64,000 bases of DNA from a virus. The stretch covers positions 186,001 to 250,000 of IMG/VR virus record IMGVR_UViG_3300027834_000005; one strand, written 5' to 3'. A program made the position numbers and the translations under genes. Each line of letters opens with the position of its first letter. Position 1 is the stretch's first letter. Of the stretch, positions 15,085 through 21,103 are shown piece by piece. Below the pieces are notes generated by a model. That model was not told the DNA's origin. It worked only from the letters and a program-made list of their open reading frames with translations, and searched no databases.

Positions 15085-15417
15085 ATGTTTGAAGTAAGAA
15101 AAGAGTTGATTGATTATAAGGATGGTGATAAGCTCATCTGTGTCATTGGTGAAACGCTAAAGGCCGGAGAGTTGAGATTTCCAACTTATAAGGCTGGTGA
15201 CGTCGCGGTAGCTTACGGAGAACCGTATATTAATGCTGATGGTGCCGAATTCATTAAAGTGGTAGAATCTAGTATTATGACAGGTGACCCAATGGAACCG
15301 AGTTCTAGGTTCCTCGCAAACTTTAACGGTAAGTCTGGTAATTATCTTTTTGTGATTGAGAATAAATTAACAGACGAAGATCGATTCCATGGTAAACTGA
15401 TTGGGTGGAAAGTATGA
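15085..15417 (+). CDS. small early protein with C-terminal F-x-x-x-L-x-G motif, 110 aa
   Basis: Beta-rich body (LICVIGETLKAG, YKAGDVAVAYGEP) followed at the end by LTDEDRFHGKLIGWKV, an instance of the acidic-F-x-x-x-L-x-G tail shared by about 28 proteins of this window. First gene of a short early operon under its own promoter; stop overlaps the next start. No family recognised. Confidence 0.7.
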   Translation: MFEVRKELIDYKDGDKLICVIGETLKAGELRFPTYKAGDVAVAYGEPYINADGAEFIKVVESSIMTGDPMEPSSRFLANFNGKSGNYLFVIENKLTDEDRFHGKLIGWKV

Positions 15418-15707
15418 ACGAGCTAAACGCGATAAAGATCAAAAAAGATTTTAATATGGGTAGCCTAAGTCCATCATGTATACCTTGGAAAATACACGTA
15501 GGAAGCACGTACCATATAGAGCGTAGAGACGTAGGTAAGTATGTGTTGAGTAGTTATCGTTTTGATAATACAGATCGACGGGAAGCGGTGACCTATCTTT
15601 TAGAACGAGACTTAAACGTATTGTTTGAAGAAGAAGATGTTTTTATGTCAATGATAATGATGGATAATCGCAAAGACGAAGGTAAATTTGCGACTAGGGG
15701 CGTATAA
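15414..15707 (+). CDS. small early protein, variant C-terminal motif, 97 aa
   Basis: Starts at ATGA overlapping the previous stop; GGTGGAAAG upstream. Contains FEEEDVFMSMIMMDN, a variant of the shared acidic-F-x-x-x-L/I tail, followed by a basic end. Function unknown. TAATG overlap with the next gene. Confidence 0.65.
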   Translation: MNELNAIKIKKDFNMGSLSPSCIPWKIHVGSTYHIERRDVGKYVLSSYRFDNTDRREAVTYLLERDLNVLFEEEDVFMSMIMMDNRKDEGKFATRGV

Positions 15708-15901
15708 TGAGTTTTGCAGGCATTGGCCAGTTCAGAAAAAATCTTGACGCTCTTATGGATTCAGACGCATTTAAGAATGCTAATGAAGGTGAACGTTTGA
15801 GAATGGGCGGCATGCTAGTGAGATCTACCGGCGCTAAGTTAGACAAAAAGAAAACGAGTACCTTGCATCCTATGCACCCAAATAATATTATAAAGAAATA
15901 A
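15707..15901 (+). CDS. small basic protein, 64 aa
   Basis: MSFAGIGQFRKNLDALMDSD. Helical N-half, Lys-rich C-half (KLDKKKTSTLHPMHP). Third gene of the 15.1-15.9 kb early unit. No family recognised and no shared tail. Confidence 0.6.
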   Translation: MSFAGIGQFRKNLDALMDSDAFKNANEGERLRMGGMLVRSTGAKLDKKKTSTLHPMHPNNIIKK

Positions 15902-15961
15902 CTGGAAAAATAGTTGAATGAATGTGTGAGAGAAAAAATTAGTCCGTGTGACAACCTAGTT

Positions 15962-15969
15962 TATAAATA
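15962..15969 (+). promoter_or_regulatory. late promoter core TATAAATA
   Basis: Exact T4 late consensus octamer, 29 bp before the 318-aa gene. Confidence 0.7.
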
Positions 15970-15998
15970 GTATAAACGCATTAAAAGGGCATACACAC

Positions 15999-16955
15999 AT
16001 GGATATTCAATATTTGAAAGGACTTATCCTAGCATTAGAAGAAACGTACAGCACTACTCAAACTGTAGATAGAGATCAATTATGCTATGACGTTGTCATG
16101 TTAGACGCTATGACAAAAGCTAATAGAGGTCTGAAGGATGTTATTAAAAAGTATAGTAGTATGCTTATCGTATTAGAGAATCGTGAAAGAACAAAAACGT
16201 ACAAAAATAGACTAGAGCAATTATATGATGGTGTTGGCGTGTACGAAGCCAGTGTTATTACGGCGAGAGCTAAAGTGTTATGTGAAGAATATAAGCAGGA
16301 TAGTGAATTAGGTTTGTTAGCCACAGATAAGACTCTAGACGTGTCTATGCGAGACATAGTGCTTACTACCCAAGAAAAAATAATGAGAAATTTAGAACCT
16401 AAAGATTTCTTAGACGACACTGATATTGCGATAATTACTGACCCAGCTGTAGCCTCAAAAAATGAGAGCTTTAAGCAGAAGTCAGAAGAGCATGCTGCAG
16501 ACGTTAATAGTCAAGTGTGTAAAAACGCACAAGTATATTCTGAGAAGTTAGCCAGTGATATGTCGGTACAAGGTATTGACGTGGTAATTGAGGAAAGTGA
16601 ATTCAGTGTTATCAATCCAAGATACGACAGAGATATGTCTTCTCTACGTGGCAAAATAACTACCGCATCGGACGAAGATAGGATGGATCTAGAGAACGAA
16701 AGACAGCGCTATATGAATAGTACAGATAGAAGCTTGACTCTTAACGAGATATATAATAAGCTTCTTAACTTACGAGAAATACTTATTAGTCCTTCTGATT
16801 TTTCAGGGGTAGATGTCGATATGAAAGCAATTGACGCAATGAGGATTACATTTAGTAGTGGAGTTATGACTCCAGAAGAAACGGTTAGTATGAACGAAGA
16901 AGCATTAGAGATATTGGTGCGATACGGGATTTACGCTGATCGGTATGCCACTTAA
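15999..16955 (+). CDS. late helical protein, 318 aa
   Basis: Long, mainly alpha-helical and charged, with no catalytic motif. A perfect late promoter upstream suggests a virion or assembly role. It stands alone between two early units. No family recognised. A helical packaged protein or a scaffold-like factor are both possible. Confidence 0.65.
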   Translation: MDIQYLKGLILALEETYSTTQTVDRDQLCYDVVMLDAMTKANRGLKDVIKKYSSMLIVLENRERTKTYKNRLEQLYDGVGVYEASVITARAKVLCEEYKQDSELGLLATDKTLDVSMRDIVLTTQEKIMRNLEPKDFLDDTDIAIITDPAVASKNESFKQKSEEHAADVNSQVCKNAQVYSEKLASDMSVQGIDVVIEESEFSVINPRYDRDMSSLRGKITTASDEDRMDLENERQRYMNSTDRSLTLNEIYNKLLNLREILISPSDFSGVDVDMKAIDAMRITFSSGVMTPEETVSMNEEALEILVRYGIYADRYAT

Positions 16956-16973
16956 ATTAAAGTGATAAAGGTG

Positions 16974-17002
16974 TTGACAACTACTACATAACGTTGTATA
17001 AT
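16974..17002 (+). promoter_or_regulatory. early sigma70 promoter
   Basis: TTGACA, 17-bp spacer, TATAAT. First of two in front of the 58-aa gene. Confidence 0.7.
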
Positions 17003-17054
17003 AGTCGGCATCAAATGAACGAAAACTTGTTTTAGACAAAAAAAGTTCAAAAAT

Positions 17055-17097
17055 GATAAATAAAAGTATTGACAACGATTGTAATACGTTGTATAAT
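17055..17097 (+). promoter_or_regulatory. composite late plus early promoter (copy of 11368 block)
   Basis: GATAAATA (17055-17062), then AAAGTA and TTGACA-17-TATAAT (17069-17097) with TACTCAG after the -10. Matches the block at 11368-11410 almost word for word outside the spacer. Confidence 0.65.
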
Positions 17098-17140
17098 ACT
17101 CAGCATAACTTAACTAGATAATATTTCAAGGTGAAATAAC

Positions 17141-17317
17141 ATGAAAACATTGACTGCAAACATCAATACAACAACAAAGCATATTGCTATTAATAGCACG
17201 GCTGCGTGGTGTGTGATTGCGCCTATGTTTAGTGTGATAGCGGATGATAGTAATTTTAATGGCTATCCGAAGCATCAGAATCGGGTTAGAATGAAAGGTG
17301 AGACGAGAGGAATGTAA
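17141..17317 (+). CDS. small peptide of MKT mini-unit, 58 aa
   Basis: MKTLTANINTTTKHIAINS with AAGGTGAAATAAC ribosome site. Short hydrophobic stretch (WCVIAPMFSVIA) in the middle, basic tail. Sister unit of the 52-aa gene at 11449: same composite promoter, same hairpin terminator, unrelated coding part. Confidence 0.6.
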   Translation: MKTLTANINTTTKHIAINSTAAWCVIAPMFSVIADDSNFNGYPKHQNRVRMKGETRGM

Positions 17318-17339
17318 ATTCCAAAACTCATAAAGAATT

Positions 17340-17376
17340 CGAAACCCGACCTAGGAAACTACGTCGGGTTTTTTCG
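17340..17376 (+). terminator. intrinsic terminator
   Basis: AACCCGAC/GTCGGGTT stem with loop CTAGGAAACTAC and a T-run; close copy of the 11636 terminator. Confidence 0.85.
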
Positions 17377-17496
17377 TTTCAGGGGTTCGTAAAATCCCAG
17401 ACTACTTTACTCCAGCAGTAAAGCGTTATTTGAAAATTAGATTAGTAAATTGGAAAGCGGGGCATACCATGCCTCGCTATATAAACAAAAGAATTT

Positions 17497-17570
17497 GGGG
17501 CCATAGTATAATGGGATTATGCCTGCCTTGCACGTAGATGATCGGGGTTCGACTCCCCGTGGCTCCACCA
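17497..17570 (+). tRNA. tRNA-Ala(TGC)
   Basis: Acceptor GGGGCCA/TGGCTCC with G3-T70, the alanine identity pair; loop CTTGCAC, T-loop TTCGACT, encoded CCA. Confidence 0.92.
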
Positions 17571-17577
17571 AATTTGT

Positions 17578-17653
17578 GGTCATGTAGCTCAGAGGCAGAG
17601 CACTCCCTTCATACGGGACGAGGTCGGGATCTCAGAATTCCCCATGACTACCA
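17578..17653 (+). tRNA. tRNA with anticodon CAT (Met, or Ile2 if modified)
   Basis: Acceptor GGTCATG/CATGACT, loop TTCATAC on CTCCC/GGGAC, encoded CCA. T-loop CTCAGAA is aberrant. CAT anticodons may be elongator Met or the lysidine-modified Ile tRNA. Confidence 0.85.
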
Positions 17654-17659
17654 AATTTA

Positions 17660-17700
17660 GCCTCCATAGTGTAGCGGTAGCACAGCTTTAATAGTGTATG
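17660..17700 (+). pseudogene. 5' tRNA fragment cut by the HNH insertion
   Basis: GCCTCCA acceptor strand, TAGTGTAGCGGTAGCACA D-arm and the start of an anticodon arm, then sequence leads into the HNH gene. No matching TGGAGGC 3' half follows. Probably a tRNA interrupted by a homing endonuclease. Confidence 0.6.
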
Positions 17701-17711
17701 AGTAGGAAAAT

Positions 17712-17719
17712 GATAAATA
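17712..17719 (+). promoter_or_regulatory. late promoter core GATAAATA
   Basis: Late octamer 22 bp before the HNH start. T4 homing endonuclease genes also carry late promoters. Confidence 0.6.
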
Positions 17720-17741
17720 CTTATAAACTATGGTGAGCAAT

Positions 17742-18230
17742 ATGAAAAAAGAGTATTTGAAAAATCTAGTGGGTGAGGGTAAAACTCTGAAAGAGTTGTC
17801 GGAGGCCACTGGTAAAGGACAGACTACGGTAGTCTATTGGATGAAGAAGTACGATCTTAAGACTTCAAATGCGGAAAAAGGCCATGCCACTACTGCTTTT
17901 GTATGTTTATGTGGGGAAGATGATGAGGCTAAATTCTATAAGTCTACTCCGTCTATGTGTAAGCAGTGTCACGGCGAATATTGTGTTGAAAGATATGCCA
18001 AAGTAAAGAAGAAGGCGGTGGAATATAAGGGTGGTTCTTGTGAGAATTGCGGCTATGATAGACATAATGGCTGTTTAGAATTTCATCACCTTGACCCTAC
18101 GCAGAAAGATCCTAATTTTGCTTACTCTAGGGGTTGGGCGTGGGAACGTTTAGCTAAGGAACTAGATAAGTGCGTAATGTTATGCGCAAATTGCCATCGT
18201 GAAGTTCACGGCGGCGTGTTAAAACTTTAA
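17742..18230 (+). CDS. HNH homing-type endonuclease
   Basis: 162 aa. N-terminal helix-turn-helix (residues about 10-35, LKELSEATGKGQTTVVYWMKK) for DNA recognition. Two C-x-x-C knuckles. C-terminal HNH core: CENCGYDRHNGCLEFHHLDP, then MLCANCHREVH. The catalytic His pair HH and the final N-CH-H are present. The family makes site-specific breaks that copy the gene into cognate alleles. GGTGAG favours this start over the ATG 12 bp upstream. It follows a broken tRNA, so a tRNA gene was probably its target. Confidence 0.88.
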   Translation: MKKEYLKNLVGEGKTLKELSEATGKGQTTVVYWMKKYDLKTSNAEKGHATTAFVCLCGEDDEAKFYKSTPSMCKQCHGEYCVERYAKVKKKAVEYKGGSCENCGYDRHNGCLEFHHLDPTQKDPNFAYSRGWAWERLAKELDKCVMLCANCHREVHGGVLKL

Positions 18231-18232
18231 AT

Positions 18233-18324
18233 GCTTCGATAGCTCAATTGGTAGAGCGACGGATTTATATCCCGTGCAGTAGATAACTGGTCGGTTGGGG
18301 GTTCGAATCCCCCTCGAAGTACCA
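18233..18324 (+). tRNA. tRNA, anticodon TAT (Ile) with long variable arm
   Basis: Acceptor GCTTCGA/TCGAAGT, loop TTTATAT, T-arm GGGGG-TTCGAAT-CCCCC, encoded CCA. A CAGTAGATAACTG hairpin makes the variable arm about 21 nt, unusual for Ile. Confidence 0.75.
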
Positions 18325-18328
18325 ATTT

Positions 18329-18400
18329 ACGCCAATGGATTTATACCTCGTAACCACAGATAATGGGCTGTCGCAGGTTCGAATCCTGCTAGGTGTACCA
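18329..18400 (+). tRNA. degenerate tRNA-like element
   Basis: ACGCC...GGTGT acceptor with a mismatch, T-arm GCAGG-TTCGAAT-CCTGC and CCA, but no clear D-arm and only an ACAG/CTGT stem with 8-nt loop in the anticodon place. Confidence 0.45.
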
Positions 18401-18415
18401 TTTTAGCTCTTGAAA

Positions 18416-18482
18416 CATTTATATGGATGATGTCCCGTTTTGTAATCGGGGGAACGCGGATCGTTACCGTGCTGGAGCACCA
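18416..18482 (+). tRNA. tRNA-Thr(TGT)-like, compact
   Basis: Acceptor GCTCTTG/CTGGAGC with one mismatch, loop TTTGTAA, T-loop ATCGTTA (A54), encoded CCA. The D-arm is poor and the length is 67 nt. Confidence 0.6.
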
Positions 18483-18633
18483 AATAGAAAAAGTTGTAAA
18501 AAAAAGATTGACTCCTTATGAAATAGATGATATAATGATAAGGCGCTTACAACAACAGTTAGACATCTGCATTAGGTCTGTATCCCTAATCGAAGAAGCA
18601 GCAGTGAAGGTCTGAAGATACAGTGATTTTTTA

Positions 18634-18721
18634 GGTAGATTGGCAGAGTGGTGAATGCAGCGGGTTGCTAACTCGTGATCCTTAACGGGGTCCATAGGTT
18701 CGAATCCTATATCTACCGCCA
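18634..18721 (+). tRNA. tRNA-Ser(GCT)
   Basis: Class II: acceptor GGTAGAT/ATCTACC, loop TTGCTAA, variable arm GATCCTTAACGGGGTC, T-loop TTCGAAT, GCCA end. Confidence 0.94.
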
Positions 18722-18727
18722 TGTTTT

Positions 18728-18802
18728 ACACGGGTAGCTCAGAGGCAGAGCGGTGGTGTTACATACCATAGGTCGAGATTTCGAAATTCTCTCCGTGTAC
18801 CA
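18728..18802 (+). tRNA. tRNA-Val(TAC)
   Basis: Acceptor ACACGGG/TCCGTGT, anticodon arm GTGGT-GTTACAT-ACCAT, T-loop TTCGAAA, encoded CCA. Confidence 0.85.
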
Positions 18803-18809
18803 ATTTTTT

Positions 18810-18884
18810 GCACTTGTAGCTGAGATGGATTAGCGACGGATTGAAGTCCCGTATAGAAAGGATCGTTACCTTTCAAGTGCACCA
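18810..18884 (+). tRNA. tRNA-Phe(GAA)
   Basis: Acceptor GCACTTG/CAAGTGC, loop TTGAAGT, T-loop ATCGTTA (A54), encoded CCA. Confidence 0.92.
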
Positions 18885-18889
18885 AATTT

Positions 18890-18940
18890 CGCTAGTACTG
18901 GGTTCTGCCCAAGGATCGCAACCTTGGCTTAGTATTAGCG
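18890..18940 (+). ncRNA. compact three-way-junction RNA, tRNA-minihelix-like
   Basis: A 10-position closing helix (CGCTAGTACT with AGTATTAGCG, all pairable) holds GGG-TTCTG-CCC and a T-arm-like AAGG-ATCGCAA-CCTT. No CCA. It looks like the acceptor/T half of a tRNA with the rest removed. Confidence 0.45.
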
Positions 18941-18945
18941 CAATA

Positions 18946-19015
18946 TTTTGACACTACTGTCCCATGGGGGATATCCTCGAAAGAGGCAGCATGCTCTAAG
19001 TGTGCGGTGTCAAAA
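18946..19015 (+). ncRNA. structured RNA before the first hammerhead
   Basis: TTTTGACAC/GTGTCAAAA (9 bp) closes three hairpins, including CCTC-GAAA-GAGG and GCATG-CTCTAAG-TGTGC. Cloverleaf-like but lacks CCA. Abuts the hammerhead at 19016. Confidence 0.45.
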
Positions 19016-19071
19016 ACTAATCAGCTGGCCTGATGAGTCCTAACAGGGACGAAACGAGAGTAAATCTCGTC
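19016..19071 (+). ncRNA. type I hammerhead ribozyme 1, cuts at tRNA base 1
   Basis: All core elements present. CTGATGA at 19030-19036; stem II GTCC/GGAC (19037-19040, 19047-19050); GAAA at 19051-19054; stem III ACGAGA/TCTCGT (19054-19059, 19065-19070) with loop GTAAA; cleavage triplet GTC ending at 19071. Open stem I pairs CTGGC (19025-19029) with GCCAG (19072-19076), which are the first five bases of the following tRNA. Predicted cut: between 19071 and 19072, exactly the mature tRNA 5' end. Confidence 0.88.
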
Positions 19072-19154
19072 GCCAGAGTAGCAGCGTAATTGGTAGCGCC
19101 CCGCACTGTAAATGCGCATTCCCGTTGTTGGTTCGAATCCAACCTTTGGCACCA
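19072..19154 (+). tRNA. tRNA-Tyr(GTA) copy 1, hammerhead-fused
   Basis: Acceptor GCCAGAG/CTTTGGC, anticodon arm CGCA-CTGTAAA-TGCG, variable region CATTCCCGTTG, T-loop TTCGAAT, encoded CCA. Its 5' strand doubles as stem I of the ribozyme upstream. Confidence 0.85.
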
Positions 19155-19164
19155 AATTAAAAAA

Positions 19165-19220
19165 AACTAATCAGTCCGCCTGATGAGTCTTATTAGAGAC
19201 GAAACATCTTACGAGATGTC
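19165..19220 (+). ncRNA. type I hammerhead ribozyme 2, cuts at tRNA base 1
   Basis: CTGATGA at 19180-19186; stem II GTCT/AGAC (19187-19190, 19197-19200); GAAA 19201-19204; stem III ACATCT/AGATGT (19204-19209, 19214-19219) with TACG loop; C17 at 19220. Stem I TCCGC (19175-19179) pairs with GCGGG (19221-19225) of the next tRNA. Stem II, III and I sequences all differ from ribozyme 1 while pairing is kept, which is compensatory change. Confidence 0.88.
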
Positions 19221-19303
19221 GCGGGAGACGTACCACTGGAAGGTATATCGGGCTGTAACCCCGACGCGAAAGCATATAGGTTCGAGTCCTATCTCCCGTA
19301 CCA
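19221..19303 (+). tRNA. tRNA-Tyr(GTA) copy 2, hammerhead-fused
   Basis: Acceptor GCGGGAG/CTCCCGT with G1-T72, loop CTGTAAC, class II variable arm CGCGAAAGC, T-loop TTCGAGT, encoded CCA. G1 is the first base after the predicted ribozyme cut. Confidence 0.92.
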
Positions 19304-19345
19304 AATTACATAGGTAAGTAATAGCCTGACATATTACAAAGTTTT

Positions 19346-19421
19346 GGACCCTTAGCTCAATCGGGAGAGCACCGAGCCGATAACTCGGAGGTAGTTGGAT
19401 CGAAACCAACAGGGTCTACCA
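19346..19421 (+). tRNA. tRNA-Ile(GAT)
   Basis: Acceptor GGACCCT/AGGGTCT, loop CCGATAA, T-loop ATCGAAA (A54), encoded CCA. Confidence 0.93.
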
Positions 19422-19428
19422 ATTTAAT

Positions 19429-19505
19429 TCCGTGGTGGAGCAGAGAGGTAATGCGCTTGGCTGTTAACCAAGATTTCGCTGGTTCGATCCCAGCCCACGG
19501 AGCCA
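19429..19505 (+). tRNA. tRNA-Asn(GTT) copy 2
   Basis: Acceptor TCCGTGG/CCACGGA, loop CTGTTAA, T-loop TTCGATC, GCCA end. Confidence 0.93.
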
Positions 19506-19546
19506 ACATGAGGAATGTTCACCTCTATAAAAACGAGTGAAGTTTA

Positions 19547-19621
19547 GGTGCTATAGCTCAGAGGCAGAGCAAACCGTTGTCTGCGGTAAGGTCGGGATTT
19601 CGAAATTCCCTAGCATCGCCA
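19547..19621 (+). tRNA. tRNA-Asp(GTC) copy 1
   Basis: Acceptor GGTGCTA/TAGCATC, loop TTGTCTG, T-arm GGGAT-TTCGAAA-TTCCC, GCCA end. Confidence 0.92.
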
Positions 19622-19627
19622 ATTTTT

Positions 19628-19703
19628 ACCAGCGTAGCTCAATCGGGAGAGCGGGTCCCTGTCAAGGATCAGGTAGCGAGATCGAAACTCGTCGTTGGTG
19701 CCA
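19628..19703 (+). tRNA. tRNA-Asp(GTC) copy 2
   Basis: Acceptor ACCAGCG/CGTTGGT, loop CTGTCAA, T-loop ATCGAAA (A54), GCCA end. Very different from copy 1. Confidence 0.9.
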
Positions 19704-19709
19704 ATTTAT

Positions 19710-19801
19710 GTATCAGAGCAAGTATGGACGTCCATACACTGTGCTGTCTCAAGTCGTCAAGTCATGGGATCGGGTGGTTCAATACCACTGGTGATGCGCC
19801 A
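19710..19801 (+). ncRNA. tRNA-like RNA with palindromic D-arm replacement
   Basis: Acceptor GTATCA/TGATGC, T-arm GTGG-TTCAATA-CCAC and GCCA end are present. In place of the D-arm is a 16-bp perfect palindrome GTATGGACGTCCATAC. No convincing anticodon arm. 92 nt. Confidence 0.5.
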
Positions 19802-19807
19802 ATTTAT

Positions 19808-19886
19808 CGGGATATAGCTCAGTCTGGTGTAGAGCGCATGCTTTGGAAGCTTGAGGCCGTAGGTTCGAATCCTACTATCCCGACCA
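19808..19886 (+). tRNA. tRNA-Pro(TGG) copy 1
   Basis: Acceptor CGGGATA/TATCCCG, loop TTTGGAA, T-loop TTCGAAT, encoded CCA. Confidence 0.93.
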
Positions 19887-19892
19887 ATTTAA

Positions 19893-19971
19893 CGGAATGT
19901 AACTCAGTCTGGTTTAGAGTGACGGTCTTGGATACCGTTGGCCACTGGTTCGAATCCAGTCATTCCGACCA
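19893..19971 (+). tRNA. tRNA-Pro(TGG) copy 2
   Basis: Acceptor CGGAATG/CATTCCG, loop CTTGGAT, T-loop TTCGAAT, encoded CCA. Related in D-arm (CAGTCTGGT) to copy 1; probably an old tandem duplication. Confidence 0.93.
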
Positions 19972-19979
19972 ATTAGTTG

Positions 19980-20008
19980 TTGACGTCAACATTAAAAAGC
20001 GTTAGAAT
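19980..20008 (+). promoter_or_regulatory. early sigma70 promoter
   Basis: TTGACG, 17-bp spacer, TAGAAT; starts the five-gene run of paralogues. Confidence 0.6.
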
Positions 20009-20030
20009 ACGTCCCTTAGAGGATATTAAT

Positions 20031-20273
20031 ATGGATTGTAAGCAGATATGTCATAACATCAGATATAACCACATATATGAGGATGAAGATGGTAATCCCG
20101 TGGATGGTTATGCAAAAGGACATAGGATCGTATCTAGTGAGCCGTATTGTACTGTTTACCAAAACGAGAAAATGAAGCGTAACGGCGATGAAGTTGTTCC
20201 GTTAGCAAAATGTAAAGCCGATGATTATGCTGAGACAATCGTGTTTTATTATGACGGTAAGATGATGGTATGA
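20031..20273 (+). CDS. hypothetical protein, 80 aa
   Basis: MDCKQICHNIRYNHIYEDED with GAGGATAT upstream. No family recognised. First gene after the promoter; its stop overlaps the start of the first of four tandem paralogues. Confidence 0.65.
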   Translation: MDCKQICHNIRYNHIYEDEDGNPVDGYAKGHRIVSSEPYCTVYQNEKMKRNGDEVVPLAKCKADDYAETIVFYYDGKMMV

Positions 20274-20686
20274 GATTTGAAGATTTAGCCAGACAGCCAA
20301 TGCGCCACGGTGATGAAAGCGTAAATTATATGTTAGTATATCATGGAGATGAAACATGGGTTCCTAGATTTAAAAGTGGTGCTATAATGACCATTGAGGC
20401 AAATCACGTTGATTATTGGAGTTCTAGTGTAACTCTCTTTAAGTATGAATGTAACGGCGTACCTGCCGATATAAGATGTGCGTCTACGGAAGATCGGTTT
20501 GTAGTTACGACTAAAATGAAAAAAGATATAGTAAGTAGCGTATACGTAAAGTGTTTTTACCCGTTAGATGTAGGCAGTCCGTTTTATAGTGATGAAGATT
20601 TATTTGAAGCCAAGTTATCTGGCGACTATGAAGCGATAAGAAAGACTTTGAGAAAAGAATTTAATGCTTGGAAAAAGGTGAACTAA
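20270..20686 (+). CDS. tandem paralogue 1, shared DEDLFEAKLSG motif, 138 aa
   Basis: Starts MRFEDLARQPM. Beta-rich N-half, conserved VVTTKMKKD, then CFYPLDVGSPFYSDEDLFEAKLSGDY and a basic helical end (RKTLRKEFNAWKKVN). The four genes 20270-22021 share the start FEDLA, T-x-K-M/I-K, YPLV-x-x-SPYY and the tail. The acidic-LF-x-x-K-L-x-G segment is the same motif seen at the C-terminus of many unrelated genes here. Function unknown. Confidence 0.75.
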   Translation: MRFEDLARQPMRHGDESVNYMLVYHGDETWVPRFKSGAIMTIEANHVDYWSSSVTLFKYECNGVPADIRCASTEDRFVVTTKMKKDIVSSVYVKCFYPLDVGSPFYSDEDLFEAKLSGDYEAIRKTLRKEFNAWKKVN

Positions 20687-21103
20687 GTGAAATTTGAAGA
20701 CTTAGCTAATATTAAAATGTGTGACGTCGATACTAATGTGCAGTACCTTTGTGCATACAACTCTAGTTACACTATGTCAAGTAAGCCATGTACATTAAAT
20801 CCCATGGCCATAGATGATTTTTGGTCTCAATATGTATTTGAAAAGGCGCATAAAAATGGCAGTAACTACTCACTTGGCCAAAACGGAAGATTAGTAATAA
20901 CTACTAAGATGAAAACTGAAAACCTTAATGAGCATGGTTATACCTTTTTAAATGGACACTATGTAACGTGTTTTTATCCAATAGTTGCTGATAGTCCTTA
21001 CTATAGTAATGAAGAATTATTCGAAGCTAAATTAACAGATAACTTTGTGCCGTTAATTAAGAAATTACGTAAAGCTTTTTATCATTGGAAAAAGGTGAAC
21101 TAA
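20687..21103 (+). CDS. tandem paralogue 2, 138 aa
   Basis: GTG start directly abutting the previous stop (GGTGAACTAAGTGAAATTTG). KFEDLANIKM start, TTKMKTE, CFYPIVADSPYYSNEELFEAKLTDN, then KKLRKAFYHWKKVN. The motif Gly is replaced by Asp (KLTDN). Tandem duplication is visible even in DNA: both junctions read AAAAAGGTGAACTAAGTGAAATTTGAAG. Confidence 0.75.
   Translation: MKFEDLANIKMCDVDTNVQYLCAYNSSYTMSSKPCTLNPMAIDDFWSQYVFEKAHKNGSNYSLGQNGRLVITTKMKTENLNEHGYTFLNGHYVTCFYPIVADSPYYSNEELFEAKLTDNFVPLIKKLRKAFYHWKKVN

Noticed and set aside
18427-18615. 62-codon frame starting inside the Thr-like tRNA
   Set aside because: Start lies in the tRNA and no ribosome site is seen; a 26-codon 3' part could be real but cannot be supported.
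18982-19006. Amber-suppressor anticodon CTA in the structured RNA before the first hammerhead
   Set aside because: The loop CTCTAAG sits where a T-arm would be, the element has no CCA and is not a cloverleaf.
19537-20005. Open frames of 85 and 142 codons across the Asp/Pro tRNA genes
   Set aside because: They run through several well-folded tRNA genes and have no ribosome site.
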